From: JAUVXE01 sp964349355
Lineage (GTDB): Bacteria > Actinomycetota > Coriobacteriia > Anaerosomatales > SLCP01
Assembly: GCA_964349355.1 (NCBI GenBank)
Contig: CAYGFZ010000016.1
Span: 1 to 40,539 of the forward strand
Reading direction: 5' to 3'
Length of the DNA: 40,539 nt
Positions 31,993-40,322 of this stretch are shown in pieces. Numbering within the stretch: position 1 is the first letter of the stretch; every line of letters starts with the position of its first letter. A program made the position numbers and the translations under genes. The notes below the pieces were generated by a model. It did no database searches, was not told where the DNA came from, and saw only the letters and a program-made list of their open reading frames with translations.

Positions 31993-33354
31993 ATGGGAAA
32001 GCCGTCCACGCCGCGCGAGCCCGCTGTCGCCGACCACAAGACCGGCCACGACCTCGCCTCGGTCCTGCCGATGACCGCTGAGATCCGCGACGGGCACCTG
32101 TGGATCGGCGGAGTCGATACCGTCGAACTCGCCAGAGAGGCGGGCACCGCTCTGTACGTCATGGACGAGACGACGATCCGCCACCAACTGTCCGAGTACG
32201 TGAAGTGGACCCGCTACCACTGGAAAGACGTCGATGTCGTCTATGCCGGCAAGGCGTTCCTGTCGCTTGCGATGATCAAGATCGTTGCCGAGGAGGACTG
32301 TTGCCTGCTCTGCGCCTCGGGCGGAGAACTCGCCTACGCGGTGCGCGCCGGTTTCCCGATGGAACGTGTCCAGATGCACGGCAACAACAAGACGCCTGCC
32401 GAACTCGCAGAGTGCCTCGACGCGGGGATCGGCCGTGTGGTGGTTGACAACTTCGAGGAGATGGAGCGTCTCTCGGCACTCGCTGCGGAGCGCGGGGTCA
32501 CGCAGAAGGTCCTCATCCGGGTGACGCCGGGTGTCGAGGCCGACACGCACGATTTCATCATGACAGGCGCCGAGGACTCGAAGTTCGGTTTCGGACTCAA
32601 CCAGGGGCTCGCCATGGAGGCGGTCAAGCGGGCGATCGAGCTTCCTGGTCTGGACTTCGACGGGCTCCACATGCACATCGGGTCGCAGATATTCGCACTT
32701 CATAGCTTCGCGAAGGCGATCGAGGTCATCGTGGAGTTCATGTGCGAGATTCAGGAGCAGACTGGCGTCGCGGTCCGCATGCTCGACATCGGCGGCGGCC
32801 TCGGTGTCGCATACGGGGCTCCCGACGAGCCTTCGACGGTGAAAGACTTCGGCAAGGTCGTCGTCGACGGCATCAAAGAGGAGTGCGAGCGACACGACAT
32901 CGATGTGCCGAGGATGGCGGTGGAGCCGGGACGGTCGATCGTGGCGAACGCAGGCGTGACGCTATACACGGTCGGCTCCATCAAGGAGATCCCGGGTATC
33001 CGTACCTACGTCGCCGTCGACGGCGGGATGAGCGACAACATCCGGACCTCGCTCTACGACGCGCACTACGAGGCGCTGCTGGCCAACAAGGCTGACAAGC
33101 CCCGCGTGATGGTTGCGACTGTGGCCGGCAAGCACTGTGAGAGCGGCGACATCGTCGTTAACGACGCGCCGCTGCAGACGCCCGGGGTCGGTGACGTGCT
33201 CTGCGTCTGCGCGACGGGCGGCTACTGCCAGTCGATGGCGAGCAACTACAACAAGCAGGTCCGCCCCGGGGTGGTCTTCGTGAGTGACGGTGAGTGGCGC
33301 TGGTCGGTTCGTCGGGAGACATACGACGATCTCATGGGAGCCGACGTCGGCTAA
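31993..33354 (+). CDS. lysA: Diaminopimelate decarboxylase
   Basis: This PLP enzyme makes lysine from meso-diaminopimelate. The 453-residue product has the PLP lysine in VYAGKAFLSLAM, HMHIGSQIF, the glycine loop DIGGGLGVAY, EPGRSIVANAG, and GKHCESGD plus the CVCATGGYCQSMASNYN segment that completes the dimer active site. An N-terminal extension of about 35 residues precedes the conserved core. The ATG at 31993 follows the argS stop (TAGGGGGC gives the ribosome site). A 12-base palindrome, GCCGACGTCGGC, covers its last codons. It is followed by a convergent minus-strand gene. Confidence 0.96.
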   Translation: MGKPSTPREPAVADHKTGHDLASVLPMTAEIRDGHLWIGGVDTVELAREAGTALYVMDETTIRHQLSEYVKWTRYHWKDVDVVYAGKAFLSLAMIKIVAEEDCCLLCASGGELAYAVRAGFPMERVQMHGNNKTPAELAECLDAGIGRVVVDNFEEMERLSALAAERGVTQKVLIRVTPGVEADTHDFIMTGAEDSKFGFGLNQGLAMEAVKRAIELPGLDFDGLHMHIGSQIFALHSFAKAIEVIVEFMCEIQEQTGVAVRMLDIGGGLGVAYGAPDEPSTVKDFGKVVVDGIKEECERHDIDVPRMAVEPGRSIVANAGVTLYTVGSIKEIPGIRTYVAVDGGMSDNIRTSLYDAHYEALLANKADKPRVMVATVAGKHCESGDIVVNDAPLQTPGVGDVLCVCATGGYCQSMASNYNKQVRPGVVFVSDGEWRWSVRRETYDDLMGADVG

Positions 33355-33378
33355 GGTACCGGGATTCCTTTCAGCCGG

Positions 33379-34041
33379 TCACAAACCCAGCTGCATCCAT
33401 CCGAGCACGACGACATAGGTGCCAGCGAGTCCGAGCACGCCCGCCACCAGCTGGTTTCCGCGTCTGCGTAGGAACCCCTTCATGCGGGAGAGCACCCGCT
33501 GTGAACGTTCGCGGGAGAGCAGGTATATCGCGATCGGGAGCACAAGCATCCACTGCAGGGCGAGCACGAAGCCGAGGAGAGCGGCTGCATTGCCGACTCC
33601 CCGGCCGGACTCAAGGATGGCCGCGACTCCGCCGAGAAGGTAGGCGTACTGGACACCGGGAGATGCGACAGCGATGAGCCCGGCGAGGAACGAGGTTCGC
33701 GGCCGGATGTGTTCGGCACGCTCGACCCAGCCCCCGGCGCTGGGATCGCGCGAACTGCGCCACACCCACGCAGCCAGTGCGATCAGTGCCGCACCGAGCG
33801 CGATGACGATCCGTGCATCGTAGGCGCCGGAATCGAGCCGGAAACTCTCGGAGTCGGGTAGGGGAACGACGAGCAGGACCGCAAGTCCGAGAAGGGTGCG
33901 GAAGACGATGTTGCCCGCGATGAACGCCGAGGCGTTCGCGACGGGTCGCGCCGTGCCGAGCAACGCGATCACGACGAGTGTCCATGTCGGAAGGATCGAT
34001 CCCGCCAGCGCGAACGGGAGTACGGCTGTCAAAGTCTCCAC
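33379..34041 (-). CDS. GAP/Sap-family (LysE-like) integral membrane protein
   Basis: This 220-residue protein has six predicted membrane helices in the pattern of the GAP (Sap, peptidoglycolipid-addressing) family, related to LysE-type exporters. The first helix contains PFALAGSILPTWTLVVIALLG. A charged cytoplasmic loop (RSSRDPSAGGWVERAEHIRPR) separates two three-helix halves. Family members are tied to lipid or amino-acid export, but this substrate is unknown. The start is GTG at 34039-34041, with a perfect AGGAGGT nine bases upstream on the minus strand. It converges with lysA and diverges from hom across an assembly gap. Confidence 0.72.
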   Translation of the reverse strand: METLTAVLPFALAGSILPTWTLVVIALLGTARPVANASAFIAGNIVFRTLLGLAVLLVVPLPDSESFRLDSGAYDARIVIALGAALIALAAWVWRSSRDPSAGGWVERAEHIRPRTSFLAGLIAVASPGVQYAYLLGGVAAILESGRGVGNAAALLGFVLALQWMLVLPIAIYLLSRERSQRVLSRMKGFLRRRGNQLVAGVLGLAGTYVVVLGWMQLGL

Positions 34042-34218
34042 GGCCAGTGCACCTCCTAACGGANNNNNNNNNNNNNNNNNNNNNNNNNNNNNNNNNNNNN
34101 NNNNNNNNNNNNNNNNNNNNNNNNNNNNNNNNNNNNNNNNNNNNNNNNNNNNNNNNNNNNNNNCGCGAACGGGAGTACGGCTGTCAAAGTCTCCACGGCC
34201 AGTGCACCTCCTAACGGA
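34009..34218. repeat. Exact 55-base duplication flanking the first N gap
   Basis: The 55 bases at 34009-34063 are repeated exactly and in the same orientation at 34164-34218, with 100 Ns between. The pair carries the first codons and the ribosome site of the minus-strand GAP-family gene. This looks like unmerged overlapping contig ends rather than a biological repeat. Confidence 0.9.
34064..34163. other. Assembly gap (100 N)
   Basis: A run of exactly 100 Ns, a conventional placeholder for unknown length. Given the flanking 55-base duplication, the true sequence is probably continuous and the gap length negative. Confidence 0.98.
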
Positions 34219-34220
34219 GG
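34207..34220 (-). promoter_or_regulatory. Hairpin covering the ribosome site of the GAP-family gene
   Basis: CCTCC-TAAC-GGAGG is a perfect 5-bp stem. On the minus-strand transcript its AGGAGG arm is the Shine-Dalgarno sequence of the GAP-family gene, once the duplicated copies are merged. It could mask the ribosome site, though the stem is short. Confidence 0.3.
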
Positions 34221-34288
34221 AGACTACCCTCTCGGGCGCCGCCGGTCACGCGATCGGGAGCGCGATGGAAGATGGCGCGAGGCCTCCC

Positions 34289-34317
34289 CGGCCTCGGGTA
34301 CAATGAGTCCGAGGCCG
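34289..34317 (+). promoter_or_regulatory. hom promoter region with a 9-bp dyad around the -10 box
   Basis: CGGCCTCGG (34289-34297) and CCGAGGCCG (34309-34317) form a perfect inverted repeat separated by 11 bases. The -10-like TACAAT (34299-34304, 5/6) lies inside. A repressor bound here would block transcription; as RNA it would form a stable leader hairpin. No clear -35 box is seen. Confidence 0.5.
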
Positions 34318-34361
34318 CTTCGGCCGGCCCGTCTACCGCTGCACCACCACGGAGGAGATTC

Positions 34362-35648
34362 ATGCGCACCGTCAACGTCGGACTCATCGGGCTTGGCACC
34401 GTGGGCTCGGGGGTCTTCGATATCCTCGAGCGCCATAGTGCAGACTTCCGCAGTAGGGCGGGTGTCGAGATAGCTCTGACCCGGTTCGCAGATCGCAACC
34501 CGGATCGAGCGACCGGCCTCGGCCTACCCGAGGGCTCGTTCACCACGGACGCGGCCGATGTCATCGCCGATCCGGACATCGACATCGTCATCGAGTTGAT
34601 CGGCGGGACGGGCGTCGCCCGAAGCGTCGTGCTGGATGCGCTTGCGGCCGGCAAGAGCGTCGTTACCGCCAACAAGGCACTGATGGCTACGCACGGACAG
34701 GAGGTCATGGACGCGGCGGCGGCTCACGGCGTCGACATCGCGTTCGAGGCGAGTGTGGGCGGCGGCATCCCCATCATCAGCCCGCTCAAGCACTGTCTGG
34801 TCTCCAACGAGATCCTCAGCGTCATGGGGATCGTGAACGGCACCACCAACTACATGCTTACCCGTATGACCGACGACGGCCTGGACTTTGAAACCGCGCT
34901 CGCCGAGGCGCAGGCGAAGGGATTTGCCGAGGCCGATCCAACGGCGGACGTGGATGGTCACGATGCTGCTGCAAAGATCGCCATCCTCGCGTCGATCGCG
35001 TTCAACAGCCGGGTCTCGATCGCGGAGGTTCCTGTCGAGGGCATCCGCTCGCTGAGTCCCGGAGACATCGCGTACGCCACCCAGATGGGATATGCGATCA
35101 AGTTGCTTGCCATCGCCCGTCGGACCGACAGCGGTATCGACATCCGCGTGCACCCGACGATGATCCCGCTCGCGCATCCGCTCGCCAGCGTCAACGGCGT
35201 GTATAACGCGATCTACGTCGTCGGGGACGCGGTGGGAGAGACCATGTTCTTCGGAGAAGGAGCCGGTTCGCTCCCCGCTGCGAGTGCTGTCGTCGGCGAC
35301 GTGATCGAGGTCGCACGTCATATCACGCGCGGATGTCTCGGCTTAGTCGGCTGTACGTGTAACGAGGAGTTGCCCGTACGCGATATCGGCGAGCTTGAGA
35401 GCTCATACTATGTGCGACTTCAGATCGTCGACCAGCCCGGCGTGCTCGCAACGGTCGCGAAAGTGTTCGGAGATCACGGAGTCTCGCTTGCAAGCGTGAT
35501 TCAGAAGACCGACGATGCCCCGACAGCAGAGATCGTCTACGTCACTCACCAGGCGAGCGAGCGAGCGGTCCGTACGGCGATCGAAGAGATAGCCGCACTG
35601 ACGGTCGTCGATTCGGTCGGTACGATGCTTCGAGTCGAAGAGCTCTAG
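34362..35648 (+). CDS. hom: Homoserine dehydrogenase (with ACT domain)
   Basis: This enzyme reduces aspartate semialdehyde to homoserine on the threonine and methionine route. The 428-residue product has the nucleotide motif GLIGLGTVGSGV (about 8-19), the catalytic-core VVTANKALMA and VNGTTNYMLTRM, the conserved ADPTADVDGHDAAAK, and an ACT regulatory domain at about 350-428 (YYVRLQIVDQPGVLATVAKVF), typical of threonine-inhibited forms. The ATG at 34362 follows GGAGGAG. thrB begins 7 bases downstream. Aspartokinase and threonine synthase are not in the window. Confidence 0.96.
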   Translation: MRTVNVGLIGLGTVGSGVFDILERHSADFRSRAGVEIALTRFADRNPDRATGLGLPEGSFTTDAADVIADPDIDIVIELIGGTGVARSVVLDALAAGKSVVTANKALMATHGQEVMDAAAAHGVDIAFEASVGGGIPIISPLKHCLVSNEILSVMGIVNGTTNYMLTRMTDDGLDFETALAEAQAKGFAEADPTADVDGHDAAAKIAILASIAFNSRVSIAEVPVEGIRSLSPGDIAYATQMGYAIKLLAIARRTDSGIDIRVHPTMIPLAHPLASVNGVYNAIYVVGDAVGETMFFGEGAGSLPAASAVVGDVIEVARHITRGCLGLVGCTCNEELPVRDIGELESSYYVRLQIVDQPGVLATVAKVFGDHGVSLASVIQKTDDAPTAEIVYVTHQASERAVRTAIEEIAALTVVDSVGTMLRVEEL

Positions 35649-35655
35649 GTACCCG

Positions 35656-36500
35656 ATGGCTCCTGCTGACGTCACCGTCAAGGTCCCCGCAACGAGCGCC
35701 AATCTGGGACCAGGTTTCGACTCCTTCGGGCTTGCACTCGAGCTGCACAACCGGTTCACCGCCCGGCTCGCCGAATCGTGGTCGGTCAGGGTGACCGGTG
35801 TCGGTGCAGGCAGACTCTCTGAATCGTCCGACAATCAGGTGGCGCAGGCGATGGCGCGTGTCTTCGCCGATGTCGGCAAGGATGGGCTTGCAGCCGTTGT
35901 CGAGTGCGAGAACGAGATTCCGACCGGAGAGGGGCTGGGCTCCTCGGCAGCTGCGATCGTAGGGGGCATGCTGCTCGCGGACCGGCTGTGCGACGCTCGC
36001 CTGGATGCCACGCGGATCCACGCGCTCGCAGCCGAGATGGAGGGGCATCCCGACAATGTTGCTGCAGCGCTCCTCGGCGGTTTCACCATCGCCTGGGATG
36101 ACGGAGGGCCGAAAGCTCGACACATCGAGCCGGGGCGTGGCCTTGCCGCAGTGGTGGTCACCGCCGACACACCATTGGCGACGATGTACTCGCGATCGCT
36201 ACTGCCGCGTCGTGTCCCCCACTCGGACGCGGCGTTCAGCGCCGGACGGGCAGGAGCGCTCGCTGCAGGGATGGTGCTTGGCGACCATGATCTGATGGCT
36301 GCAGGGCTTGCCGACCGGATCCACGAAAAGTATCGCATTCCGGAGATCCCTGATTTCGAAGAGATTCGGGAGATACTGCTCGACGCTGGTGTAGCCGGTG
36401 CCGTGCTCTCCGGCGCCGGGCCGACCGTCGTCGGACTCATCTGCGCACGTGATGATGCGGCGGCACGAGTTCAGGCAGAGGGTGTGGCCGAGCGGGCCGC
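35656..36500 (+). CDS. thrB: Homoserine kinase (3' end lost in gap)
   Basis: This GHMP kinase phosphorylates homoserine. The visible 281 residues show the N-terminal VKVPATSANLGPGFDSFGLAL, the ATP loop PTGEGLGSSAAAIVGG, EGHPDNVAAALLGGF and the C-terminal GAVLSGAGPTVVGL, so only about 20-25 residues are missing at the end. The start is ATG 35656, 7 bases after hom. The frame runs into 100 Ns and must not be joined to the sequence beyond, which is an unrelated protease. Confidence 0.93.
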
Positions 36501-36600
36501 NNNNNNNNNNNNNNNNNNNNNNNNNNNNNNNNNNNNNNNNNNNNNNNNNNNNNNNNNNNNNNNNNNNNNNNNNNNNNNNNNNNNNNNNNNNNNNNNNNNN
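36501..36600. other. Assembly gap (100 N) between thrB and sppA
   Basis: A run of exactly 100 Ns. No overlap is seen between the flanks. From family lengths it hides the end of thrB, any intergenic region and roughly the first 90-110 codons of sppA, so the real gap is probably several hundred bases. Confidence 0.97.
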
Positions 36601-37251
36601 GTCGACTCGCCGGGAGGTACCGTCGCGGCTTCTCAAGAGATCGCTATCGAGACCGCGCGCATCGAAAAGCCGATCATCGTGAGCGTGGGTGATGTAGCAG
36701 CGTCCGGTGCTTACATGGTCGCATCACAGTGCGACGAGATCATCGCTACGCCCACCTCTTCGATCGGCTCGATCGGCGTGATCGCACAGATTCCCAACGT
36801 CGCCGGCCTGCTTGAGACCCTCGGCATCGAGTTTACGGTGCTGACATCCGGCGAGTACAAGGATGCCGGCAGCCCGTATCGCAGTCTTACCGCGACTGAG
36901 ACTGCGCTCTTCGAAGAGCACCTCGACTTCGCGTACCGCGAGTTCATCAGGATTGTCGCCGAGGGGCGAGGGCTGAGCGAGGCAGCAGTCGAGGAGATGG
37001 CGACCGGCTGGATCTGGCCGGGTAGCGTTGCGGTGGAGATGGGACTCATCGATTCGACGGGCACGTTCAACGATGCGCTCGATCGGGCTGCGGAACTCGG
37101 AGGGATAGAGGGCGAGCCACCCGTTGTCACGTACCACGAAGACGACTATAGCTCGCTGTTGAGGTCACTTTTCGGCTTCAGCAGCCGTTTCGATCGCCTC
37201 GGCGGGCTGGCGCCCGATAGCGATGCGATCAGACAGTCGCTGCCGCGGTGA
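36601..37251 (+). CDS. sppA: Signal peptide peptidase SppA (5' end lost in gap)
   Basis: SppA is a membrane serine protease that degrades cleaved signal peptides. The visible 216 residues begin at VDSPGGTV, the oxyanion-loop motif. They include the nucleophile serine in DVAASGAYMVAS, the SSIGSIGVIAQ segment and the general-base lysine in LTSGEYKDAGSPYR. This single-domain arrangement matches the shorter SppA of Gram-positive bacteria (about 300-335 residues). The N-terminal membrane anchor and the start codon lie in the gap. A metallophosphoesterase gene follows 19 bases downstream. Confidence 0.9.
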   Translation, partial: VDSPGGTVAASQEIAIETARIEKPIIVSVGDVAASGAYMVASQCDEIIATPTSSIGSIGVIAQIPNVAGLLETLGIEFTVLTSGEYKDAGSPYRSLTATETALFEEHLDFAYREFIRIVAEGRGLSEAAVEEMATGWIWPGSVAVEMGLIDSTGTFNDALDRAAELGGIEGEPPVVTYHEDDYSSLLRSLFGFSSRFDRLGGLAPDSDAIRQSLPR

Positions 37252-37270
37252 CGGGAAAGAGGGAGCGGTC

Positions 37271-38068
37271 GTGAGCGACAACGGATCGTTCGTCATAGCG
37301 CACATCTCAGACATGCACTGTGGGTCGCGTTACCACATCCCGAGTCTTGCGACTCGCGTGATCGACGAGTTGAACGAGTTACGGCCCGATGTGGTTATCG
37401 TGACGGGGGACCTGACGGATATGGGTTTCAGGCAGGAGTTCCGTCAGGCACATCGGCTGTTAGAACGACTCGAGTGCCCGCACCGGCTTGTGCTGATGGG
37501 CAACCACGATGCCCGCAACGTCGGTGACGAGCACTTCGCCGAACTGTTCGGCGCCCGGAGTCAGGAGCTCCTGGTGAACAGGATGCGCTTCCTCGGCATC
37601 GACTCCTCCGAGCCCGATCTGGATTCGGGCCGGGTCGGCCGCGGGCGCTACCGGTGGATCGAGGAGCGGTTCAGCGACCCGGACGACTTCAAGGTCTTGT
37701 GCATGCACCACCACCTCGTGCCCGTGCCCGGTACCGGACGAGAGCGCAACATCGTCTACGACGCTGGTGACCTGCTGCGGGTGCTGTCGAACTGTGGGAC
37801 CGACCTCGTTTTGTGCGGCCACAAGCACGTGCCCAACGTATGGAGACTCGAGGACATGCTGATCGTCAACGCGGGGACGGCCTGCTCGCACCGCCTGCGC
37901 GGCAGGGTGCGTCCCTGCTACAACATCATCGAGGTTCGCGAGTCGAGCCAGGTCCGCGTGTTGTTGAAGGAGCCCTTCGCCGAACCCGAATGCGTAGCAG
38001 ACTTCCACGACGTCCACCGCCGCTACTGCGGTTGGCGGCCCGATACAGAGGAGGAGATCGGGCAGTGA
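37271..38068 (+). CDS. Calcineurin-like metallophosphoesterase (CpdA-like)
   Basis: This 265-residue protein is a binuclear-metal phosphoesterase. All five blocks are present: HISDMHCG, VTGDLTD, LMGNHDAR, CMHHHLVP and LCGHKHVPN. The sequence and length fit class III cyclic-nucleotide phosphodiesterase relatives (CpdA/Icc type). It starts at GTG 37271 with GAGGGAG upstream. Its last four bases (GTGA) are the start of cyclic 2,3-diphosphoglycerate synthetase, so the two are translationally coupled. I infer from this that its substrate may be the cyclic phosphodiester/anhydride product of the pathway, but a cyclic nucleotide or another phosphoester is equally allowed by the motifs. Confidence 0.88.
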   Translation: MSDNGSFVIAHISDMHCGSRYHIPSLATRVIDELNELRPDVVIVTGDLTDMGFRQEFRQAHRLLERLECPHRLVLMGNHDARNVGDEHFAELFGARSQELLVNRMRFLGIDSSEPDLDSGRVGRGRYRWIEERFSDPDDFKVLCMHHHLVPVPGTGRERNIVYDAGDLLRVLSNCGTDLVLCGHKHVPNVWRLEDMLIVNAGTACSHRLRGRVRPCYNIIEVRESSQVRVLLKEPFAEPECVADFHDVHRRYCGWRPDTEEEIGQ

Positions 38069-39408
38069 CACGCGTTGTGGCGCTCATCGATGGCGAGCAC
38101 TATCCGCCGGTCGTGCGCTTTGCGCTCGCGGCGCTCGGCCGCGAACATGAGGTGGTCGCTGCTGCGTTCCTCGGCGGGACCGAGAAGGTGGACCTCGATG
38201 CGGGGATCGACACCTACGGCGTCCCTTTGGTGGCGGCGGACACGGCCGAGGAGGCACTTGCTGCCGCGATCGAGCGCTACCAGCCGTGCAGCGTGGTCGA
38301 TCTGTCCGATGAGCCGGTGGTGACCTCGGCAGACCGGTTTCGTCTTGCCGGAATCGCACTCTCACATGGTGTCGAGTACCGGGGAGCGGATTTCCACTTC
38401 TCGCCGCCCGGCGCACGGTTGCGCACGAACACGCCAACGCTTGCGCTGATCGGTACCGGGAAGCGGGTTGGCAAGACGGCGATCTCGGCGTATCTGGCGC
38501 GGCACCTCAAAGGCGCAGGCCGCGACATCGTCGTGCTCGCCATGGGCAGGGGAGGGCCGAGCGAACCGGAGCTGATACACGGCGATCAGGTCGCCCTCAC
38601 CACACCCGATCTGCTCGAACTGGCACGCCAGGGCAAACACGCCTCCTCGGACAACTATGAAGACGCCGTGATGAGCCGCGTCACCACCGTCGGGTGTCGC
38701 CGCTGTGGTGGCGGAATGGCAGGCGAGACGTTCTTCAGCAACGTACCGGAAGGCGCGCGGCTCGCCGATTCGCTCGGCAAGGAGATGCTTGTACTCGAGG
38801 GCTCGGGTGCAGCGATCCCACCGGTCCACGCGGACGCCACCATACTCGTCGTCGGCGCGGGCCGTGGCCTCACCTACGTGCGCGACTACTTCGGCCCCTT
38901 CAGGCTCAGCCGGGCCGATGCGGTCATTCTCGCCACCGCCGAGGAGCCCAACGCAACAACCGGGGAGGTCGCGGCGCTTACGGCGGCGGTTCGCGAAGCG
39001 CGCCCCGGAGTGCCGGTCGTCGCTACGACGTTCCGGCCGGCGCCGATCGAGCCTGTCGAGGGAGCACGTGTATTCTTCGCGACAACTGCCCCGGAGGACG
39101 TGCTGCCCAAGCTCATCGCACATCTCGAGACAGAGTTCGGATGTACGGTGGTGGGTGCAAGCCCGCACCTGTCGAATCGGTCGCTCCTTCGTCGAGACAT
39201 GCAGGCGTGTGCGGGCACATACGATCTGCTGCTCACCGAACTGAAGGCGGCGGCCATCGATGTGGTCGCGGCTGCGGGCGACGAAGCCGGTGTGCCGACT
39301 GTCCTGTGCGACAACGTGCCGGTGTGCGTCGACGGGGGCGACCTGGACGCAGCCCTTGACGCAACGGCACGGCTGGCCTTAGAGCGGGCCGCAACGAGGG
39401 GGGCTTAA
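38065..39408 (+). CDS. cpgS: Cyclic 2,3-diphosphoglycerate synthetase
   Basis: This enzyme closes 2,3-diphosphoglycerate into the cyclic form using ATP. It was characterised in the methanogen Methanothermus fervidus. The 447-residue product opens with RVVALIDGEHYPPVVRFAL, a family hallmark. It has a P-loop GTGKRVGKT (130-138), ELIHGDQVALT, a cysteine pair in GCRRCGGGMAG, LEGSGAAIPPVHADATILV and LTELKAAAIDVV near the end. Length is close to the archaeal enzyme. The GTG at 38065 overlaps the phosphoesterase stop. 2-phosphoglycerate kinase follows directly, giving a complete two-step route from 2-phosphoglycerate. Related bacterial genes are known in Actinobacteria, where the physiological product has mostly not been verified. 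Confidence 0.88.
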   Translation: MTRVVALIDGEHYPPVVRFALAALGREHEVVAAAFLGGTEKVDLDAGIDTYGVPLVAADTAEEALAAAIERYQPCSVVDLSDEPVVTSADRFRLAGIALSHGVEYRGADFHFSPPGARLRTNTPTLALIGTGKRVGKTAISAYLARHLKGAGRDIVVLAMGRGGPSEPELIHGDQVALTTPDLLELARQGKHASSDNYEDAVMSRVTTVGCRRCGGGMAGETFFSNVPEGARLADSLGKEMLVLEGSGAAIPPVHADATILVVGAGRGLTYVRDYFGPFRLSRADAVILATAEEPNATTGEVAALTAAVREARPGVPVVATTFRPAPIEPVEGARVFFATTAPEDVLPKLIAHLETEFGCTVVGASPHLSNRSLLRRDMQACAGTYDLLLTELKAAAIDVVAAAGDEAGVPTVLCDNVPVCVDGGDLDAALDATARLALERAATRGA

Positions 39409-39411
39409 ATA

Positions 39412-40317
39412 GTGCCACCGCAGGGGCACACAATCACGCTATCGGACAAGCGTCACGGGCTGCCGTTCTCCAAGGGGCTACTCGCCCAGTCGTTCACTGC
39501 GACCGGGCTGGCTCCTTCCCGGGCGTACGAAGTCGCCCAGGCGATCCAGGACGGACTTCGGGAGCGCAACGAGCTCGCAATTTCCATGCACCGTCTCAAA
39601 GAACTTGCCATCGAATGCCTCACGGAGATGGCCGGTAGCGACTACGCGGACCGCTATGCGCGCATGGCAGAGCTCGGCAAACTGGATACGCCTGTGATCG
39701 TACTCATCGGCGGGACCACGGGAGTCGGCAAGTCTACGATCGCTTCTGAGGTCGCGCACCGCCTCGGCATCACGCGTTTCGTGAGTACCGATTCCATTCG
39801 AGAGGTCATGCGTGGTATCTTTACCAAGGAACTCATGCCAGCGCTCCACGAGAGCGCTTTCGACGCATGGCGCAGTCTCCGAGTCCCGGTACCCCATGGA
39901 GCCAATCCGGTCATCGTCGGATTCCGGGAGCAGGCGGCGGTCGTCGCGACGGGTGTCAAAGCCCTGATCGAGCGGAGTACGAAGGAGGGCGTGAGTCTGG
40001 TCATCGAAGGAGTGCATCTCGTACCCGGCTACATCGAACCGCAGGATTTTCCCGGTGCCCGGGTCGTGCAGTTGCTCATCTCCGTCGAGGACGAGGACGC
40101 CCATCGGAGCCACTTCTACATCCGTGAAGTGCAGACCGACGGTCTGCGCCCGTTCGAGCGGTACCGGACGAACTTTGACAGCATCCGGATGCTCGGACTC
40201 TACATCGATGAACTTGCCCGGGAGCACGGCATCCCGGTCATCTATAGCCACCAACTCGATCGGACGGTGGCGGATACGCTCGAGCACGTGGTGAACGCGG
40301 TGCTCGGGGACAAGTAG
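39412..40317 (+). CDS. pgk2: 2-phosphoglycerate kinase with N-terminal ATP-cone
   Basis: This enzyme phosphorylates 2-phosphoglycerate to 2,3-diphosphoglycerate. The 301-residue product has an N-terminal ATP-cone-like region (about 10-95: LPFSKGLLAQSFTATGL and the following helices) and a kinase domain with P-loop GGTTGVGKST (K107), STDSIREVMRG and LVIEGVHLVPGYI. The domain order and length match the archaeal 2PGK of Methanothermus fervidus. The ATP-cone suggests allosteric control by nucleotides. The GTG at 39412 has GAGGGGGG about 9 bases upstream and lies 3 bases after cpgS. It provides the substrate for the preceding gene's product. Confidence 0.9.
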   Translation: MPPQGHTITLSDKRHGLPFSKGLLAQSFTATGLAPSRAYEVAQAIQDGLRERNELAISMHRLKELAIECLTEMAGSDYADRYARMAELGKLDTPVIVLIGGTTGVGKSTIASEVAHRLGITRFVSTDSIREVMRGIFTKELMPALHESAFDAWRSLRVPVPHGANPVIVGFREQAAVVATGVKALIERSTKEGVSLVIEGVHLVPGYIEPQDFPGARVVQLLISVEDEDAHRSHFYIREVQTDGLRPFERYRTNFDSIRMLGLYIDELAREHGIPVIYSHQLDRTVADTLEHVVNAVLGDK

Positions 40318-40322
40318 GCAGT

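Noticed and set aside
34009..34218. The 55-base duplication as a mobile-element or recombination repeat
   Set aside because: It flanks an exact 100-N placeholder and contains ordinary gene-start sequence, so an unmerged contig overlap explains it better.
33896..34306. Open frames spanning the first N gap on the + strand
   Set aside because: They exist only because Ns contain no stop codons and because the flanks are duplicated.
35656..37251. A single 531-residue open frame joining homoserine kinase and SppA
   Set aside because: It reads through 100 Ns of arbitrary length. The halves are unrelated families, so the fusion is an assembly artefact.
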